Assembly (NCBI GenBank): GCA_002898315.1
Contig: BEHV01000005.1
Coordinates: forward strand, 1-64,000
Length of the DNA stretch: 64,000 bases
Reading direction: 5' to 3'
Origin: a bacterium HR19
Lineage (GTDB): Bacteria > Calescibacteriota > Calescibacteriia > Calescibacteriales > Calescibacteriaceae
Numbering within the stretch: position 1 is the stretch's first letter; the number at the start of each line of letters is the position of its first letter. This document shows, piece by piece, positions 17,188-26,876 of the stretch. The notes under the pieces are model-generated. The model did no database searches, had not been told where the DNA came from, and was given only the letters and a program-made list of their open reading frames with translations. Position numbers and translations under genes: made by a program.

Positions 17188-18627
17188 TCACTCTCCCAAA
17201 GTTATATCTGCTGATATAATTGAAGAAATATATTTCCCTTCGTTTTCTTCTCCTGATTGAAGTGTCTTTTGAAGTTCCTCTGCCATTTTTTTCTGTTCAT
17301 CTACTCCGTACCGAGATAAGTCAAATGTCCAAGGACCGAGAACAATAAACCCTCCATCTGGAAACATTATCTCTCCTTTTTCTCCGTAAGTGAGTTTATC
17401 AAGAGGTAAAAGCCCGATATAATTTATATCTCTTCTTGTTCTTTTATCTCTTCCCGTTATTGCTGTCTGTCCGTCAAAAGATATATCAAAAAGATTACCA
17501 ACCATCATAGGATTTATGTTATATTTTATGCTTTTTTGCCTTATCTGGATTTTCTGAAATTCACACTTTTTCTCTCCGGGTAGAAAAAGTGCTTGATGAG
17601 GATTTGTGCATCCGATATAGTAGTTCTGCTGTATGCTACCCATGGTTGAGCCAAGCCACTCAAGAGGTTGCCAGTAGCCAAGTCCTCCCGTAGTAGCCCA
17701 AGCTCCGGAATTCGCATCGGGTTGAAGCAGGACATCGCACCCCTTCTTATCAAGCTCATAAATGTACTCGGGAACAAAAGCATCTAAACTTATTGCAATA
17801 CATAAATCAATTTCAGTCCCAGGAATTCTGAAAACAGTTAATTCTTCATATTTTCCAGATGAGAGACTGAGAAGCTGAACCTCGGTGGGAACAAGATTCA
17901 CCTTCTTTGTCTGATGAACTATTTTACCTTCTGGCGAGAAAATGAAGCAAGAATTCCAGACATCTGATGTTGTAGCTTTGTAGAAAAATTCACTTTGCAC
18001 AAGGTCATCTACAAAGTCCGAAATTTTTCCTTCTCTCTCCTGTGTAATATACGGATATGGAGAATCTTGACACGAGACCACCCATACCCCATAGCTTTTC
18101 GCAAAATATGAAAATGTGTTGAAAAAAATTCTCCACATCGTATCTGTAAGAGCTAAAAATATCTGTCTCCCAAGCATAGTTGAGATTTCTGGAAAATTTT
18201 GAGTATAGTAGCTTATTGCATTTGACCATTTTTGAGATATAGAAGATGCTGCTACAAGTAAATTCTTCTCCTTTCTCGCTTCTTTACCTCTCTCTCCGAA
18301 GAAAATCAGAGGCAGTCCTGCGTGCTCCTCAAAAACAACAACATTTTGGTATTTTTTAGAAAAATAAGGTTTTATGAACTGAATAAACTTCTCATATGAT
18401 GTGCGGAATTTCTCTTCGCTTTCAAGGTCTTCTATGTCAAACTTGTGTCCAATTGCAAAAGCTCTTATTGATTTTTCAGGAGCAAAAGATTCGTCGTATC
18501 TGGACATAAAAACAAACCTATCACCATCTTGAAAAACCCCTTCCGATTTTATACTCTCTTCTTCTTTTTTAGCGCACGATAAAAAAATCAATAGTAGCAG
18601 AAAAGAAATAAGCTCTCTTTTTGACAT
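17188..18627 (-). CDS. Nitrilase-superfamily lipoprotein, catalytic Cys apparently replaced by Ser
   Basis: The 479-residue product has a lipoprotein signal peptide ending FLSC (C18), so it is probably tethered in the periplasm. The body resembles carbon-nitrogen hydrolases: a conserved Glu in FEEHAGLPLI (about residue 100), the catalytic-Lys region HQTKKVNLVPTE (about 241), and LCIAISLDAFVPE (residues about 276-288) where family members read AICYDxxxPE. In that motif the nucleophilic Cys is Ser (about 280), while a Cys sits four residues earlier. It may therefore be a pseudo-enzyme or use another nucleophile. The ATG has TAAAAT seven bases upstream and no SD. Its stop is 2 bases from the convergent M20 gene. 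Confidence 0.72.
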   Translation of the reverse strand: MSKRELISFLLLLIFLSCAKKEEESIKSEGVFQDGDRFVFMSRYDESFAPEKSIRAFAIGHKFDIEDLESEEKFRTSYEKFIQFIKPYFSKKYQNVVVFEEHAGLPLIFFGERGKEARKEKNLLVAASSISQKWSNAISYYTQNFPEISTMLGRQIFLALTDTMWRIFFNTFSYFAKSYGVWVVSCQDSPYPYITQEREGKISDFVDDLVQSEFFYKATTSDVWNSCFIFSPEGKIVHQTKKVNLVPTEVQLLSLSSGKYEELTVFRIPGTEIDLCIAISLDAFVPEYIYELDKKGCDVLLQPDANSGAWATTGGLGYWQPLEWLGSTMGSIQQNYYIGCTNPHQALFLPGEKKCEFQKIQIRQKSIKYNINPMMVGNLFDISFDGQTAITGRDKRTRRDINYIGLLPLDKLTYGEKGEIMFPDGGFIVLGPWTFDLSRYGVDEQKKMAEELQKTLQSGEENEGKYISSIISADITLGE

Positions 18628-18634
18628 AATCAAA

Positions 18635-18640
18635 ATTTTA
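18635..18640 (-). promoter_or_regulatory. TAAAAT box, likely -10 of leaderless nitrilase-lipoprotein mRNA
   Basis: On the minus strand TAAAAT, seven bases, then ATG at 18627; no SD lies between. The geometry is identical to flhB and the MCP gene. Confidence 0.45.
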
Positions 18641-18731
18641 AAATTTCTTCTTCTCGTTTTGATTTTCTGGTAATGTAGTTTCTGAAAAAGTTTCCTGAAA
18701 AAATTTTAAGGTTTACAAAGAGGAGAAAAAT

Positions 18732-19808
18732 ATGACTGATATGAACCCCAAAACATTGGTAAAAGATGGATACGAGCAGAGATTAAGAGAGATGACAAAA
18801 AAAGTTCTTGAAGGAGCTGACATAACGAGAGAGGAAGCGATGTTTATCTTGAACTTTCCGTCAGATAAGATAGAGGTACTTTTTGAGTGTGCGACGATGA
18901 TAAGAGAGAAGTTCAGAGGGAACAAGATTGACTTTTGTGCGATAGTGAATGCCAAAAGTGGGCTGTGTCCGGAGGACTGCAAGTTCTGCGCGCAGTCAAC
19001 AAAATGGAAAACAAAGATACAAAGGTACCCAATTTTGCCTGTTGAAGTTGTCGTTCAAAAGGCGCGTGAAGCTTATGAGATGGGGGCAACAAAGTTCGGA
19101 ATAGTCACATCCGGTCGTGGTCCAACAGACAAAGAAGTAGAAATAATATGCGAAATGATAAGTGAGATAAGAAAAAAAGTTCCTGGAATAGAGCCAGACG
19201 CAACACTCGGAGAACTTACAGAAAAGCAAGCCCAAAAGCTCAAAGATGCAGGTGTATCTCACTCAAACCACAATATAGAAACATCTCCGAGATACTTCCC
19301 GAAAATCTGTCAGACCCATACATATGAAGATAGATTGAGAACAATAAAAATACTAAAAGAAAACGGAATAGGTGTTTGCTGTGGATGTATATTCGGCATG
19401 GGTGAAACAAATGAAGATAGAGTTGATATAGCTTTTGAGTTGAAAAAAATAGATCCCAAAATAATTCCTATCAACTTCCTCAATCCAAGACCAGGAACTC
19501 CGCTTGAGAGTATGCCAGTTATGCGTCCCGACGAAGCTGCAAAGTGTATATCTATGATGAGGTTTGTAAATCCATCAAAACAGATAAAGGTTGCGGGAGG
19601 AAGAGAAGTCGTGTTCGGAGATAAACAGGATTGGGTGATAAAAGCAGGAGCAGATGACCTTATGGTCGGAAACTATCTCACAACTCCGGGGCAAGATTAT
19701 AGGAAAGATTGGGTTCTTGCTCTATCTTTGAAACTTGAACTCCCAGAACATATAAGAGAAAAAGCCCAAGCTGTGTCGGTTAATCTGTTGCAAAGCATAA
19801 CAAGATAA
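18732..19808 (+). CDS. bioB: Biotin synthase
   Basis: This radical SAM enzyme inserts sulfur into dethiobiotin. C79, C83 and C86 (CPEDCKFC) bind the [4Fe-4S] cluster. The [2Fe-2S] site is represented by later cysteines (GVCCGCIFG) and the Arg of GGREV. SNHNIETSP matches the family YNHNLDTSP. The 358 residues are a little over the usual 320-350. GAGGAG precedes the ATG. The biotin would serve carboxylases such as the carboxyltransferase at 26877. No other bio genes are adjacent. Confidence 0.95.
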   Translation: MTDMNPKTLVKDGYEQRLREMTKKVLEGADITREEAMFILNFPSDKIEVLFECATMIREKFRGNKIDFCAIVNAKSGLCPEDCKFCAQSTKWKTKIQRYPILPVEVVVQKAREAYEMGATKFGIVTSGRGPTDKEVEIICEMISEIRKKVPGIEPDATLGELTEKQAQKLKDAGVSHSNHNIETSPRYFPKICQTHTYEDRLRTIKILKENGIGVCCGCIFGMGETNEDRVDIAFELKKIDPKIIPINFLNPRPGTPLESMPVMRPDEAAKCISMMRFVNPSKQIKVAGGREVVFGDKQDWVIKAGADDLMVGNYLTTPGQDYRKDWVLALSLKLELPEHIREKAQAVSVNLLQSITR

Positions 19809-19911
19809 AAAATCCTTCTCAATCAAAAATTGAATTTGCTAATTAATCTCAATTGCAATTTTATCAAATTATCAATATCATCAACTCGCTTTTCTTAAAA
19901 TTAAAAGATAA

Positions 19912-22053
19912 ATGGAAGAAAAATTTAAATTATCAAAAGAGGAGAAAGACGAGTTGAAGGCAAAACTCAGAGAAATTGCTTATAACCTGTGGTGGTCATG
20001 GAATCCCCCGGCGAAAAAGCTCTTCAAAATGATAGATGAGATAATCTGGAAAGAATCAAAAGAAAATCCAGTGGTTTTTTTGAAAAATGAGGAAGCAATA
20101 GAAAAAGCGCTTGAAAATAAAAAATTTGTAAATACCCTGAACTTCACATATAGCCAGTTCAAAAAATACCTTGAAAGAATAACAAATTACACAGTTCTTT
20201 TCGGAGATAAAAACGTCATATTTTTTTCAGCAGAATATGGGCTTCACCAATCTCTTCTCATATACGCCGGGGGTCTTGGTTTTTTAAGCGGAGATATACT
20301 TAAAGAATCTTCTGACATCGGACTTCCTATGATAGGAATAGGTTTCATGTATCCGCAGGGATATGTGAGACAGAAGATAAGAGAAGACGGCTGGCAGGAA
20401 GATATTTTCCTTAACAATTCAAAAGATGTAATGCCAGCAAAAAAACTTGAAGATGAAAAAGGAAACTGGTTCAAAATATCAATAGATTATTCACAGGACG
20501 AGAGAATTTACTGTGGAATCTGGAAAGTTGAAATTGGTAAAACAACACTCTTCCTCCTTGATACAAACATAGAGGAAAATTCTCCATGGAATAGAGATAT
20601 TTCATCTCGCCTTTATGTCTCCGATAAAGAGCTTAAATTGAAACAGCAATTTGTCTTGGGATTTGGCGGAATAACTCTGCTCAAATCTCTCGGAAAAAAA
20701 TTAGGAATCCTCCACATAAATGAAGATTATCCTGTTTTTGCTCTTTTGGCTCAGGCGGTAGAATTTTTCAAAAGCGGAATGTCCCTCAAAGAAGCTCTTG
20801 ATGCGGTAGGTCAAATCTCTCTCTTTACCACTCATACCCCACTTCAAACAGCAGTAAATATCTACCCGTTCTACATGGTGGAAGAACATCTTTACTTCCT
20901 CAAAGATTTGGGAATAGACCTCAAAAAAATTCTTGAACTCGGAGTAAATCCTCAAAACCCATCAGAAGGATTCAACACAACGGTTATGGGAATGAAAATA
21001 GCTAAAAACATCAACGCTGTCAGCAAAAAACATCTTGAAACAACAAAAAGGATATGGAAACAACTCTTTGATGAGTTTAAAAATGAGGAGAAGAAGATAG
21101 ATTATGTGACAAATGGAGTGCATGTCCCGTCTTGGCTCTGTGCCTTCATAAGAAAACTCCTTGATAAATACCTTACCCCTTCATGGATAGACCTCATAGA
21201 TGACGAAAGAGTGTGGCAGCTTATAGATGATATCCCAGACGAAGAACTCTGGTATGCACACATGGAAAACAAAGAGAAAATGATAAATCACATCATTGAT
21301 AGAGCAAAAGATAGCTGGCTGAAAGATAAATCCCATCCAACAGTGATATTGGCAGAAGGTATATTTCTTGAGCCAGACATACTCACAATATGCTTTGCAA
21401 GAAGAATGACAGGATACAAAAGACCGACTCTGATTTTCTCCGACCCGCAGAGATTGAAAAAGATTCTCGCAAACCCACTAAGACCCGTCCAGATTATATT
21501 TGCGGGAAAAGCTCATCCATCAGACCTTGAAGGTAAGAAGGCAATTCAGACAATATTTTCATTTGCGAAAAACCCAGATTTTGAGGGAAGAATAGCTTTC
21601 ATAGAAGATTATGATGAAGAATTAGCTCACTACCTTGTGAGAGGAGCTGATGTGTGGCTTAATAATCCCCTACCCCCTCTTGAAGCCAGCGGAACGAGCG
21701 GAATGAAAGCCGGAATAAACGGAGTCCTAAACCTTTCCGTATCAGATGGATGGTGGACAGAAGGTTATAACGGAAAAAACGGCTGGATATTTGGACAAGA
21801 AAACCCAGAAATCCCAAGAGAAGAGATAGATAAAAGACACGCAGAAGAAATATATAGCATAATTGAAAACGAAATAGCCCCGCTCTACTATGAAAGAGAT
21901 GAAAGAGGAATTCCAGTAAGATGGGTCAGGAAAATGAAAGAATCAATAAAGTCAATTCTACCAAAGTTCTCATCAAGAAGAATGCTCAAAGAATATATAG
22001 AAAAATTCTACATCAGCATGCTGAAAGCAGATTTACAAAAAAAGAATAAGTAG
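19912..22053 (+). CDS. glgP: Alpha-glucan (glycogen) phosphorylase, short thermophile-type GT35
   Basis: The enzyme phosphorolyses alpha-1,4-glucans to glucose-1-phosphate in the cytosol. At 713 residues it is the short 'alpha-glucan family phosphorylase' found in thermophiles, with the N-terminal DUF3417 block NLWWSWNP. Further motifs are FFSAEYGLHQSL, YAGGLGFLSGD, RMTGYKRPTL, and the C-terminal PLP-lysine region LEASGTSGMKA followed by NGVLNLSVSDGWW. The next gene, a GH57 glucanase-like enzyme, starts 5 bases after its stop, so both probably act on the same storage glucan. Confidence 0.93.
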   Translation: MEEKFKLSKEEKDELKAKLREIAYNLWWSWNPPAKKLFKMIDEIIWKESKENPVVFLKNEEAIEKALENKKFVNTLNFTYSQFKKYLERITNYTVLFGDKNVIFFSAEYGLHQSLLIYAGGLGFLSGDILKESSDIGLPMIGIGFMYPQGYVRQKIREDGWQEDIFLNNSKDVMPAKKLEDEKGNWFKISIDYSQDERIYCGIWKVEIGKTTLFLLDTNIEENSPWNRDISSRLYVSDKELKLKQQFVLGFGGITLLKSLGKKLGILHINEDYPVFALLAQAVEFFKSGMSLKEALDAVGQISLFTTHTPLQTAVNIYPFYMVEEHLYFLKDLGIDLKKILELGVNPQNPSEGFNTTVMGMKIAKNINAVSKKHLETTKRIWKQLFDEFKNEEKKIDYVTNGVHVPSWLCAFIRKLLDKYLTPSWIDLIDDERVWQLIDDIPDEELWYAHMENKEKMINHIIDRAKDSWLKDKSHPTVILAEGIFLEPDILTICFARRMTGYKRPTLIFSDPQRLKKILANPLRPVQIIFAGKAHPSDLEGKKAIQTIFSFAKNPDFEGRIAFIEDYDEELAHYLVRGADVWLNNPLPPLEASGTSGMKAGINGVLNLSVSDGWWTEGYNGKNGWIFGQENPEIPREEIDKRHAEEIYSIIENEIAPLYYERDERGIPVRWVRKMKESIKSILPKFSSRRMLKEYIEKFYISMLKADLQKKNK

Positions 22054-22058
22054 AAGAA

Positions 22059-23507
22059 ATGAAAACACCCATGAGAGAAAAAAAGCTTTATCTTCTCCTC
22101 TGGTGGCACATGCATCAGCCACTTTACATCAACCCAAAATCAAAAACCTTTGAACTCCCTTGGACTCTGCTTCACTCAATAAAAGATTATCTTGACATGC
22201 TCAAATTTGCAGAAAAATTTGATATAAAAGTCAATTTCAATCTAACTCCTGTCCTTCTTGATCAGATAGAAAAGTATCCAGATATAATAGATGGCAAAAG
22301 CGAAATAAAATGCAGATTGATTGAAATTATCAAAAATCCAGATGGGAACCAGAACTCAGATTTTCTGAAAAGTTTGATAAAAGTCCTTTCTCCGCTTCTT
22401 TCTGCAAAGGTTCAAGATAAAATCAAGAGAGCAAAAAGCGAGAGAGACATCGCATTGCTTTACACTCTTTCTTGGTGTGGAAACATACTATCAGAAAGCA
22501 AAACAATAAAAACACTTGAAGAAAGAGAAAATAATTTCGGAGAAGGCGATGTTATATCTTTTCTCAAAGAAATAAGAAAGCATATATTGAAGATAATACC
22601 AAGCTATAAAAAGGCAAAAGATAGCGGAAAGATAGGGCTATCTACATCTCCTTATTACCACCCTATAACTCCGCTTTTACTTGATATTGAATCCGCACGA
22701 GAATCGGTTCCAAACATCTCTCTCCCAGATATAGATAGGTTCTTATTTGAAAAAGACGCGCTAAAGCATATAAAAAAGTCGGTAGAAAGATTTGAAAATA
22801 TATTCGGTGAGAAACCTTTTTCTTTCTGGCCATCGGAAGGAGCTGTGAGCAACAAATTCCTTGAAATCGCCAGCAAATACATCAAAGTTGTCGCAACAGA
22901 TGAAAAGGTCTTCTTCAACTCAACAAAAGAACAGAGAAGAGAAAAAATATATTCAAGGTTCATTTTCAGAGATAGAATCTTTGTGCTTTTCAGAGATTCC
23001 GAACTCAGCGACCTCATAAGCTTTGTCTACCACAGCTGGGACCAAAAAAAAGCAGTAGAGGACTTCATCTCTCATCTCAAAAAAATATACGATAGCGTAA
23101 ATTTTTCTCCAATTGTATCTGTAATACTTGATGGAGAAAACTGTTGGGAATACTACCCCCAAAACGGAAAGATTTTCCTTGAAAACCTCTACTCAACAAT
23201 AGAGAAAGAAAAATGGATAGAAACAGTAAAGCTTGATGAGATAGAATACCTTGAAAACAACCCCATAATATCTATAGATTATGTGAAGGCGGGAAGCTGG
23301 ATAGATGGAACATTCCTAAAATGGATAGGTAATGAAAAGAAAAATAGATACTGGGAAGAACTTGGAAGAGCAAAGATGGAAAAAGGATATGAAAATGAGA
23401 GCGTTCTTCCAGCTGAGGGGAGCGACTGGTTCTGGTGGCAAGGTGAAAACGAAAATATGGAGTTCATAGAAACATTTGACAAACTTTTCAGGTCTTTTCT
23501 CGTATGA
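22059..23507 (+). CDS. GH57 glycoside hydrolase (amylase/glucanotransferase type)
   Basis: The five GH57 motifs are largely visible: HMHQP (residues 17-21), a WCG-type block (LSWCGNIL), the nucleophile motif FWPSEGAVS with its Glu, and the acid motif ILDGENCWEYYP with its Asp, then WIDGTFLKWIG near the C-terminus. The 482 residues lack the long C-terminal domain of 4-alpha-glucanotransferases, so an alpha-amylase-like or amylopullulanase-like role is as likely. No signal peptide is seen, so it acts on intracellular glycogen. It follows the phosphorylase by 5 bases and overlaps the next gene by 4 (ATGA). Confidence 0.9.
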   Translation: MKTPMREKKLYLLLWWHMHQPLYINPKSKTFELPWTLLHSIKDYLDMLKFAEKFDIKVNFNLTPVLLDQIEKYPDIIDGKSEIKCRLIEIIKNPDGNQNSDFLKSLIKVLSPLLSAKVQDKIKRAKSERDIALLYTLSWCGNILSESKTIKTLEERENNFGEGDVISFLKEIRKHILKIIPSYKKAKDSGKIGLSTSPYYHPITPLLLDIESARESVPNISLPDIDRFLFEKDALKHIKKSVERFENIFGEKPFSFWPSEGAVSNKFLEIASKYIKVVATDEKVFFNSTKEQRREKIYSRFIFRDRIFVLFRDSELSDLISFVYHSWDQKKAVEDFISHLKKIYDSVNFSPIVSVILDGENCWEYYPQNGKIFLENLYSTIEKEKWIETVKLDEIEYLENNPIISIDYVKAGSWIDGTFLKWIGNEKKNRYWEELGRAKMEKGYENESVLPAEGSDWFWWQGENENMEFIETFDKLFRSFLV

Positions 23508-23848
23508 ATGAAAAATTTACAAATCTTGTATCTCAATTGAAAAACACTTCACGTAGAGATTTCCGTGCATTTTCACTTATATCTATCTCGCTTCTACTCA
23601 CAAGTTCTTTGATGCTCTTTGCTTTCCAGATATCAAAATTATCCCCACTACCCTACCTTTCCCAGAGAATTGAAGATGATGTAAAAGCTATGAAAAAAGC
23701 GTACGATGACTGCAAAAAAGGATACGGAGAAAAATTTTCCAGGAAAACCATCATACAGATAGAACTCTCTCCCCCTGAAACCAAAACCAACATAAAAAGA
23801 AAATTCATTTTAGACCGAGATTGCAAAATTATCTTCACAGTATGGTGA
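23504..23848 (+). CDS. Small single-span membrane protein, unknown function
   Basis: The 114-residue product has one hydrophobic segment (FSLISISLLLTSSLMLFAFQI, about residues 23-43) and a charged C-terminal half containing two cysteines (YDDCKKGYG and DRDCKIIF) about 33 residues apart. If the C-terminal half is periplasmic these could form a disulfide. Its ATG overlaps the GH57 stop by 4 bases, a strong sign of real translation in that operon. I do not recognise a family. Confidence 0.6.
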   Translation: MNEKFTNLVSQLKNTSRRDFRAFSLISISLLLTSSLMLFAFQISKLSPLPYLSQRIEDDVKAMKKAYDDCKKGYGEKFSRKTIIQIELSPPETKTNIKRKFILDRDCKIIFTVW

Positions 23849-23884
23849 TGCCCAAAACCATAAAGCCACTACTTTAAGAATTAT

Positions 23885-23890
23885 TAAAAT
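23885..23890 (+). promoter_or_regulatory. TAAAAT box, likely -10 for the GMC oxidoreductase gene
   Basis: TAAAAT is followed by eight bases and ATG at 23899. It sits in a 50-base gap inside an apparent run of plus-strand genes, so the GMC gene may have its own leaderless transcript. Confidence 0.4.
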
Positions 23891-23898
23891 AAAAATAG

Positions 23899-25824
23899 AT
23901 GACAGAAAAAGATATAGCTAAACTCAGAAAATTTTCAAGATTCGTCTTCCCTTTTGACTTCCCGAGAAAAGAAGAAGAAATAGAAACGGTTGAGAAGCAA
24001 ACACAGATTCTCCTACATGTTTTAAAAAAAGGAGACGAGAAAAAAAGAAATATAATTCAGATGTGCCTCTACTTTCTTGACATATACTCATTTTTCTCAG
24101 AAGGAGGCGACTTTCTTTCTCTTGATGATTACCGAACTCAAAGAGTGATACTCAGAATGTCAAAATCAGAAAAAAAAATAGTTCAGAACATCTTCAGAAT
24201 TTTGAGATTCATCTCAACTTCTTCTTTCTGGGACGCTTTTGGAAATCAAAAAGTCGGCTTTTCATTTGATGAAAAACCAATAATCTACGATATTCCAAAA
24301 ATAGAGTGGGAGTTCCCTCCTGAACCAGAGGAAGTAAAATTTGAAGGAGCAGGAGAAATAAAGTGGGATATAGAAAGAATAAGGTTGGGAAAATTTATAA
24401 GAAGAGATATCAGGATAGTTTCTGATGTTATAATAGTTGGGTCTGGAATATCTGCATGCATGATTGCCGAAAGATTAGCAAGAGAAGATATTTCTGTTTC
24501 AGTTCTTGAGAAAGGTTACTTTCAAGACGCCGATTTACCATCTATATACCTTGCACAGAGTACAGAAATGCTCTCCCTATTTCCTGTTTCTGGTCTGACA
24601 AACGCAAACGCTCTGTTCGGAAGAGGTGTTGGAGGGCTTGCTAATTTATCTTTCTCAATCTTTGAAAGAATAGGAGACAAAACGAAAGAGAAATGGAGAA
24701 AATATCACGGCATATCAACGAAGGACATAATGTTTGATGATGCAGTTGAAATCGCAGAAAAAATAATAAACTCAAGAGCAAAGGGAGAAAATCACTCAAA
24801 AAGCAATGTGATAGAAAAAATATCAAACTACCTCAATTTGCCACATAAAAATTTCAGAAAACTTGAAGGAGATAAAATCAACCTGATAACAGGAGAGAAA
24901 ATCCTTCCACTTGAAAAATTTGTAAAGTATGCTGTGCATTTTGGAGCAAATTTATATCTCGGCTTTGAAGTGGAAAGGATTTACAGGAATAGAAAGTGGT
25001 TTCTTGAAGGAAAAGTGAAAGATGAGTTTGGAAATATAAAAGCAAACTTTCTCGCGGAAGCGAAGGCGGTTTTCCTATGCGCTGGACCGTACGGCAATAC
25101 AAAAATTCTTATGAACTCAAACTTCAAGGAAAAAACACTTGGAAAAAGAGTTAAAATAAATCCAGCTGGAATTGTCATAGGTATCTTCAACTCCCCACAA
25201 AACCAGATAGATTCATCAAACTATGTTGAATTTGAAAAGGAAGAGGTAATGGCGAAGGAAGTGAGATTTGCCCCGGGTATATGGTCGGCACTAAAACCAC
25301 AAGCAGAAGGAAAAGAGCTTGTATCAGTATCAAAAAAATATCCCTTTGCTAAAACAATACTTTTTTGGTTCAGAGAAGAAGGAGAGTCGTTTTTTGTAAA
25401 GACCCCTTTTGGTCTGGTCCTGCGCTCAAACTTAAAAGGAGAAGATATCGCAAAATTCATCTTTGCTGTAAAGGAGTTGTCTCTCGCACTCATTTTCAGC
25501 GGAGCGAGAGAGGTAATACACCCCATAAGAAATATTCCATCTTTTGAAAAAGTTGAAGATGTGGAGAATTTGAGCATAGAAAAAATAAAACCTTCCTATA
25601 TTGAGATGATAAGCTTGTTTCCAGTAGGCGGATGTTCAATGAGTTTCACATCAGAAAAAGGTCTTGTAGATTCTACCGGAAGGGTCTTTGGAGAAAAATC
25701 TCTCTTTGTGTGTGATACAAGTGCCCTTCCTGATTCTACGGAGGTTCCACCTATGCTCTCATCATCAGCCGTTGCCCAAATATGTGTGAGCTCATTTTTA
25801 GAAAGAAAAAGATTTATCCTTTAA
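23899..25824 (+). CDS. GMC-family FAD oxidoreductase with N-terminal helical extension
   Basis: Residues about 1-170 are a charged, helical domain that may correspond to the small (subunit-3-like) partner of gluconate/sugar dehydrogenases, here fused. The FAD domain starts at VIIVGSGISACMIAERLA (about 174), and the GMC C-terminal part ends with LFPVGGCSMSF and FVCDTSALPDSTEVPPML. That last block matches the family's DxSxxP.....P motif. The canonical catalytic His-His/Asn pair is not obvious; GGCSMS replaces the usual HxxGTCxMG. It probably oxidises a sugar or alcohol with a membrane acceptor, but substrate and acceptor are unknown. Histidine kinase follows after 9 bases. Confidence 0.78.
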   Translation: MTEKDIAKLRKFSRFVFPFDFPRKEEEIETVEKQTQILLHVLKKGDEKKRNIIQMCLYFLDIYSFFSEGGDFLSLDDYRTQRVILRMSKSEKKIVQNIFRILRFISTSSFWDAFGNQKVGFSFDEKPIIYDIPKIEWEFPPEPEEVKFEGAGEIKWDIERIRLGKFIRRDIRIVSDVIIVGSGISACMIAERLAREDISVSVLEKGYFQDADLPSIYLAQSTEMLSLFPVSGLTNANALFGRGVGGLANLSFSIFERIGDKTKEKWRKYHGISTKDIMFDDAVEIAEKIINSRAKGENHSKSNVIEKISNYLNLPHKNFRKLEGDKINLITGEKILPLEKFVKYAVHFGANLYLGFEVERIYRNRKWFLEGKVKDEFGNIKANFLAEAKAVFLCAGPYGNTKILMNSNFKEKTLGKRVKINPAGIVIGIFNSPQNQIDSSNYVEFEKEEVMAKEVRFAPGIWSALKPQAEGKELVSVSKKYPFAKTILFWFREEGESFFVKTPFGLVLRSNLKGEDIAKFIFAVKELSLALIFSGAREVIHPIRNIPSFEKVEDVENLSIEKIKPSYIEMISLFPVGGCSMSFTSEKGLVDSTGRVFGEKSLFVCDTSALPDSTEVPPMLSSSAVAQICVSSFLERKRFIL

Positions 25825-25833
25825 AAAAAAGAT

Positions 25834-26721
25834 ATGGTGAAGTCAAAAGAAAAGGAAGAGGAAAAAAATAAATCCAGCAATCAGGCAATATACATAACTA
25901 TAAGCGAAGATAATATAGAAATTTCGGAGAAAAAACCGGATTTAGAAAACGAAAAAAGATATATAGTTCTTGACTTCCAATCAGGTGAGAGAAAAGTTTT
26001 TCTTATAACTGATGAGCAACTTATCATCAAAAAAATCAGAGAGAAGATGCCAGAGATATTTCTTGAAGAAAAATACGAAGGGATGAAGGAGATGCTTCTT
26101 TTCCTCACGCATGAAATAAAAAACCCCCTCTTTGCGCTTACAACCCGAATAATCTCTCTTGATATTGATAAAGAAAAGATGAAGCCGATAAAATCACTTC
26201 TTGATAGAGTAAACTCTATCTTTGACAACATAACAATATTCATAAAAGGGAAAACAGCAAACTTGAAAAAAGAAAATGTAGAATCAATAATTGAAGAATC
26301 AATAAAAGAAATAGAGGAGATAAAAGATGAAACATTCAGTTATGACTTTGAGATAAAAAGAGAATACCGCTCTGATAAAATTTTCATAAAAGGCGATAGA
26401 TTCCTTTTGAAAAGAGCTTTTCTCAATATAATAATGAACTCAGCAGAAAGCCTTGAAAAATCCAAGAACAAAGTCATCGAGGTGAAAACTTACGATGAAG
26501 GAAACTTTATAAAATGTGAATTTTCAGATACAGGTTGCGGCATACCAGAAAACATAAAACAGAAAATATTTATACCGTTTTTCACAACAAAAACAAAAGG
26601 TATGGGACTTGGAATGAGCACAGTGAAAAAAATAATTGAACTCCACAACGGAAAAATAGATGTTGAATCAGAAGAAGGAAAAGGAACAAAAGTAACAATC
26701 TTACTCCCATCATACGAATAA
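25834..26721 (+). CDS. Soluble histidine kinase without an obvious sensor domain
   Basis: The 295-residue product has an H box HEIKNP (H93), N box NIIMNSAESLE, G1 DTGCGIPE, F box FFTTKTKGMGLGM and G2 GKGTKVTILLP. The first 80 residues are hydrophilic, begin Lys/Glu-rich, and show no membrane span, PAS or GAF domain I recognise. The signal must therefore come by protein contact. It is 9 bases after the GMC gene and no response regulator is adjacent; the CheY-like protein at 13239 is one candidate target. Confidence 0.87.
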   Translation: MVKSKEKEEEKNKSSNQAIYITISEDNIEISEKKPDLENEKRYIVLDFQSGERKVFLITDEQLIIKKIREKMPEIFLEEKYEGMKEMLLFLTHEIKNPLFALTTRIISLDIDKEKMKPIKSLLDRVNSIFDNITIFIKGKTANLKKENVESIIEESIKEIEEIKDETFSYDFEIKREYRSDKIFIKGDRFLLKRAFLNIIMNSAESLEKSKNKVIEVKTYDEGNFIKCEFSDTGCGIPENIKQKIFIPFFTTKTKGMGLGMSTVKKIIELHNGKIDVESEEGKGTKVTILLPSYE

Positions 26722-26876
26722 AAAAAGAATTCCAGAAAATCTCAGAAGAAAGCAAATTCTAAAACCCTTATGTGAAAATAAAAAGTGTAAATCTAAACTT
26801 TTCGTTTTTACGAAAAACAGAACATCAAGATATAAAAATGAAATAAATATTAAAGAATGTAAGGAGGTTCAAAACC

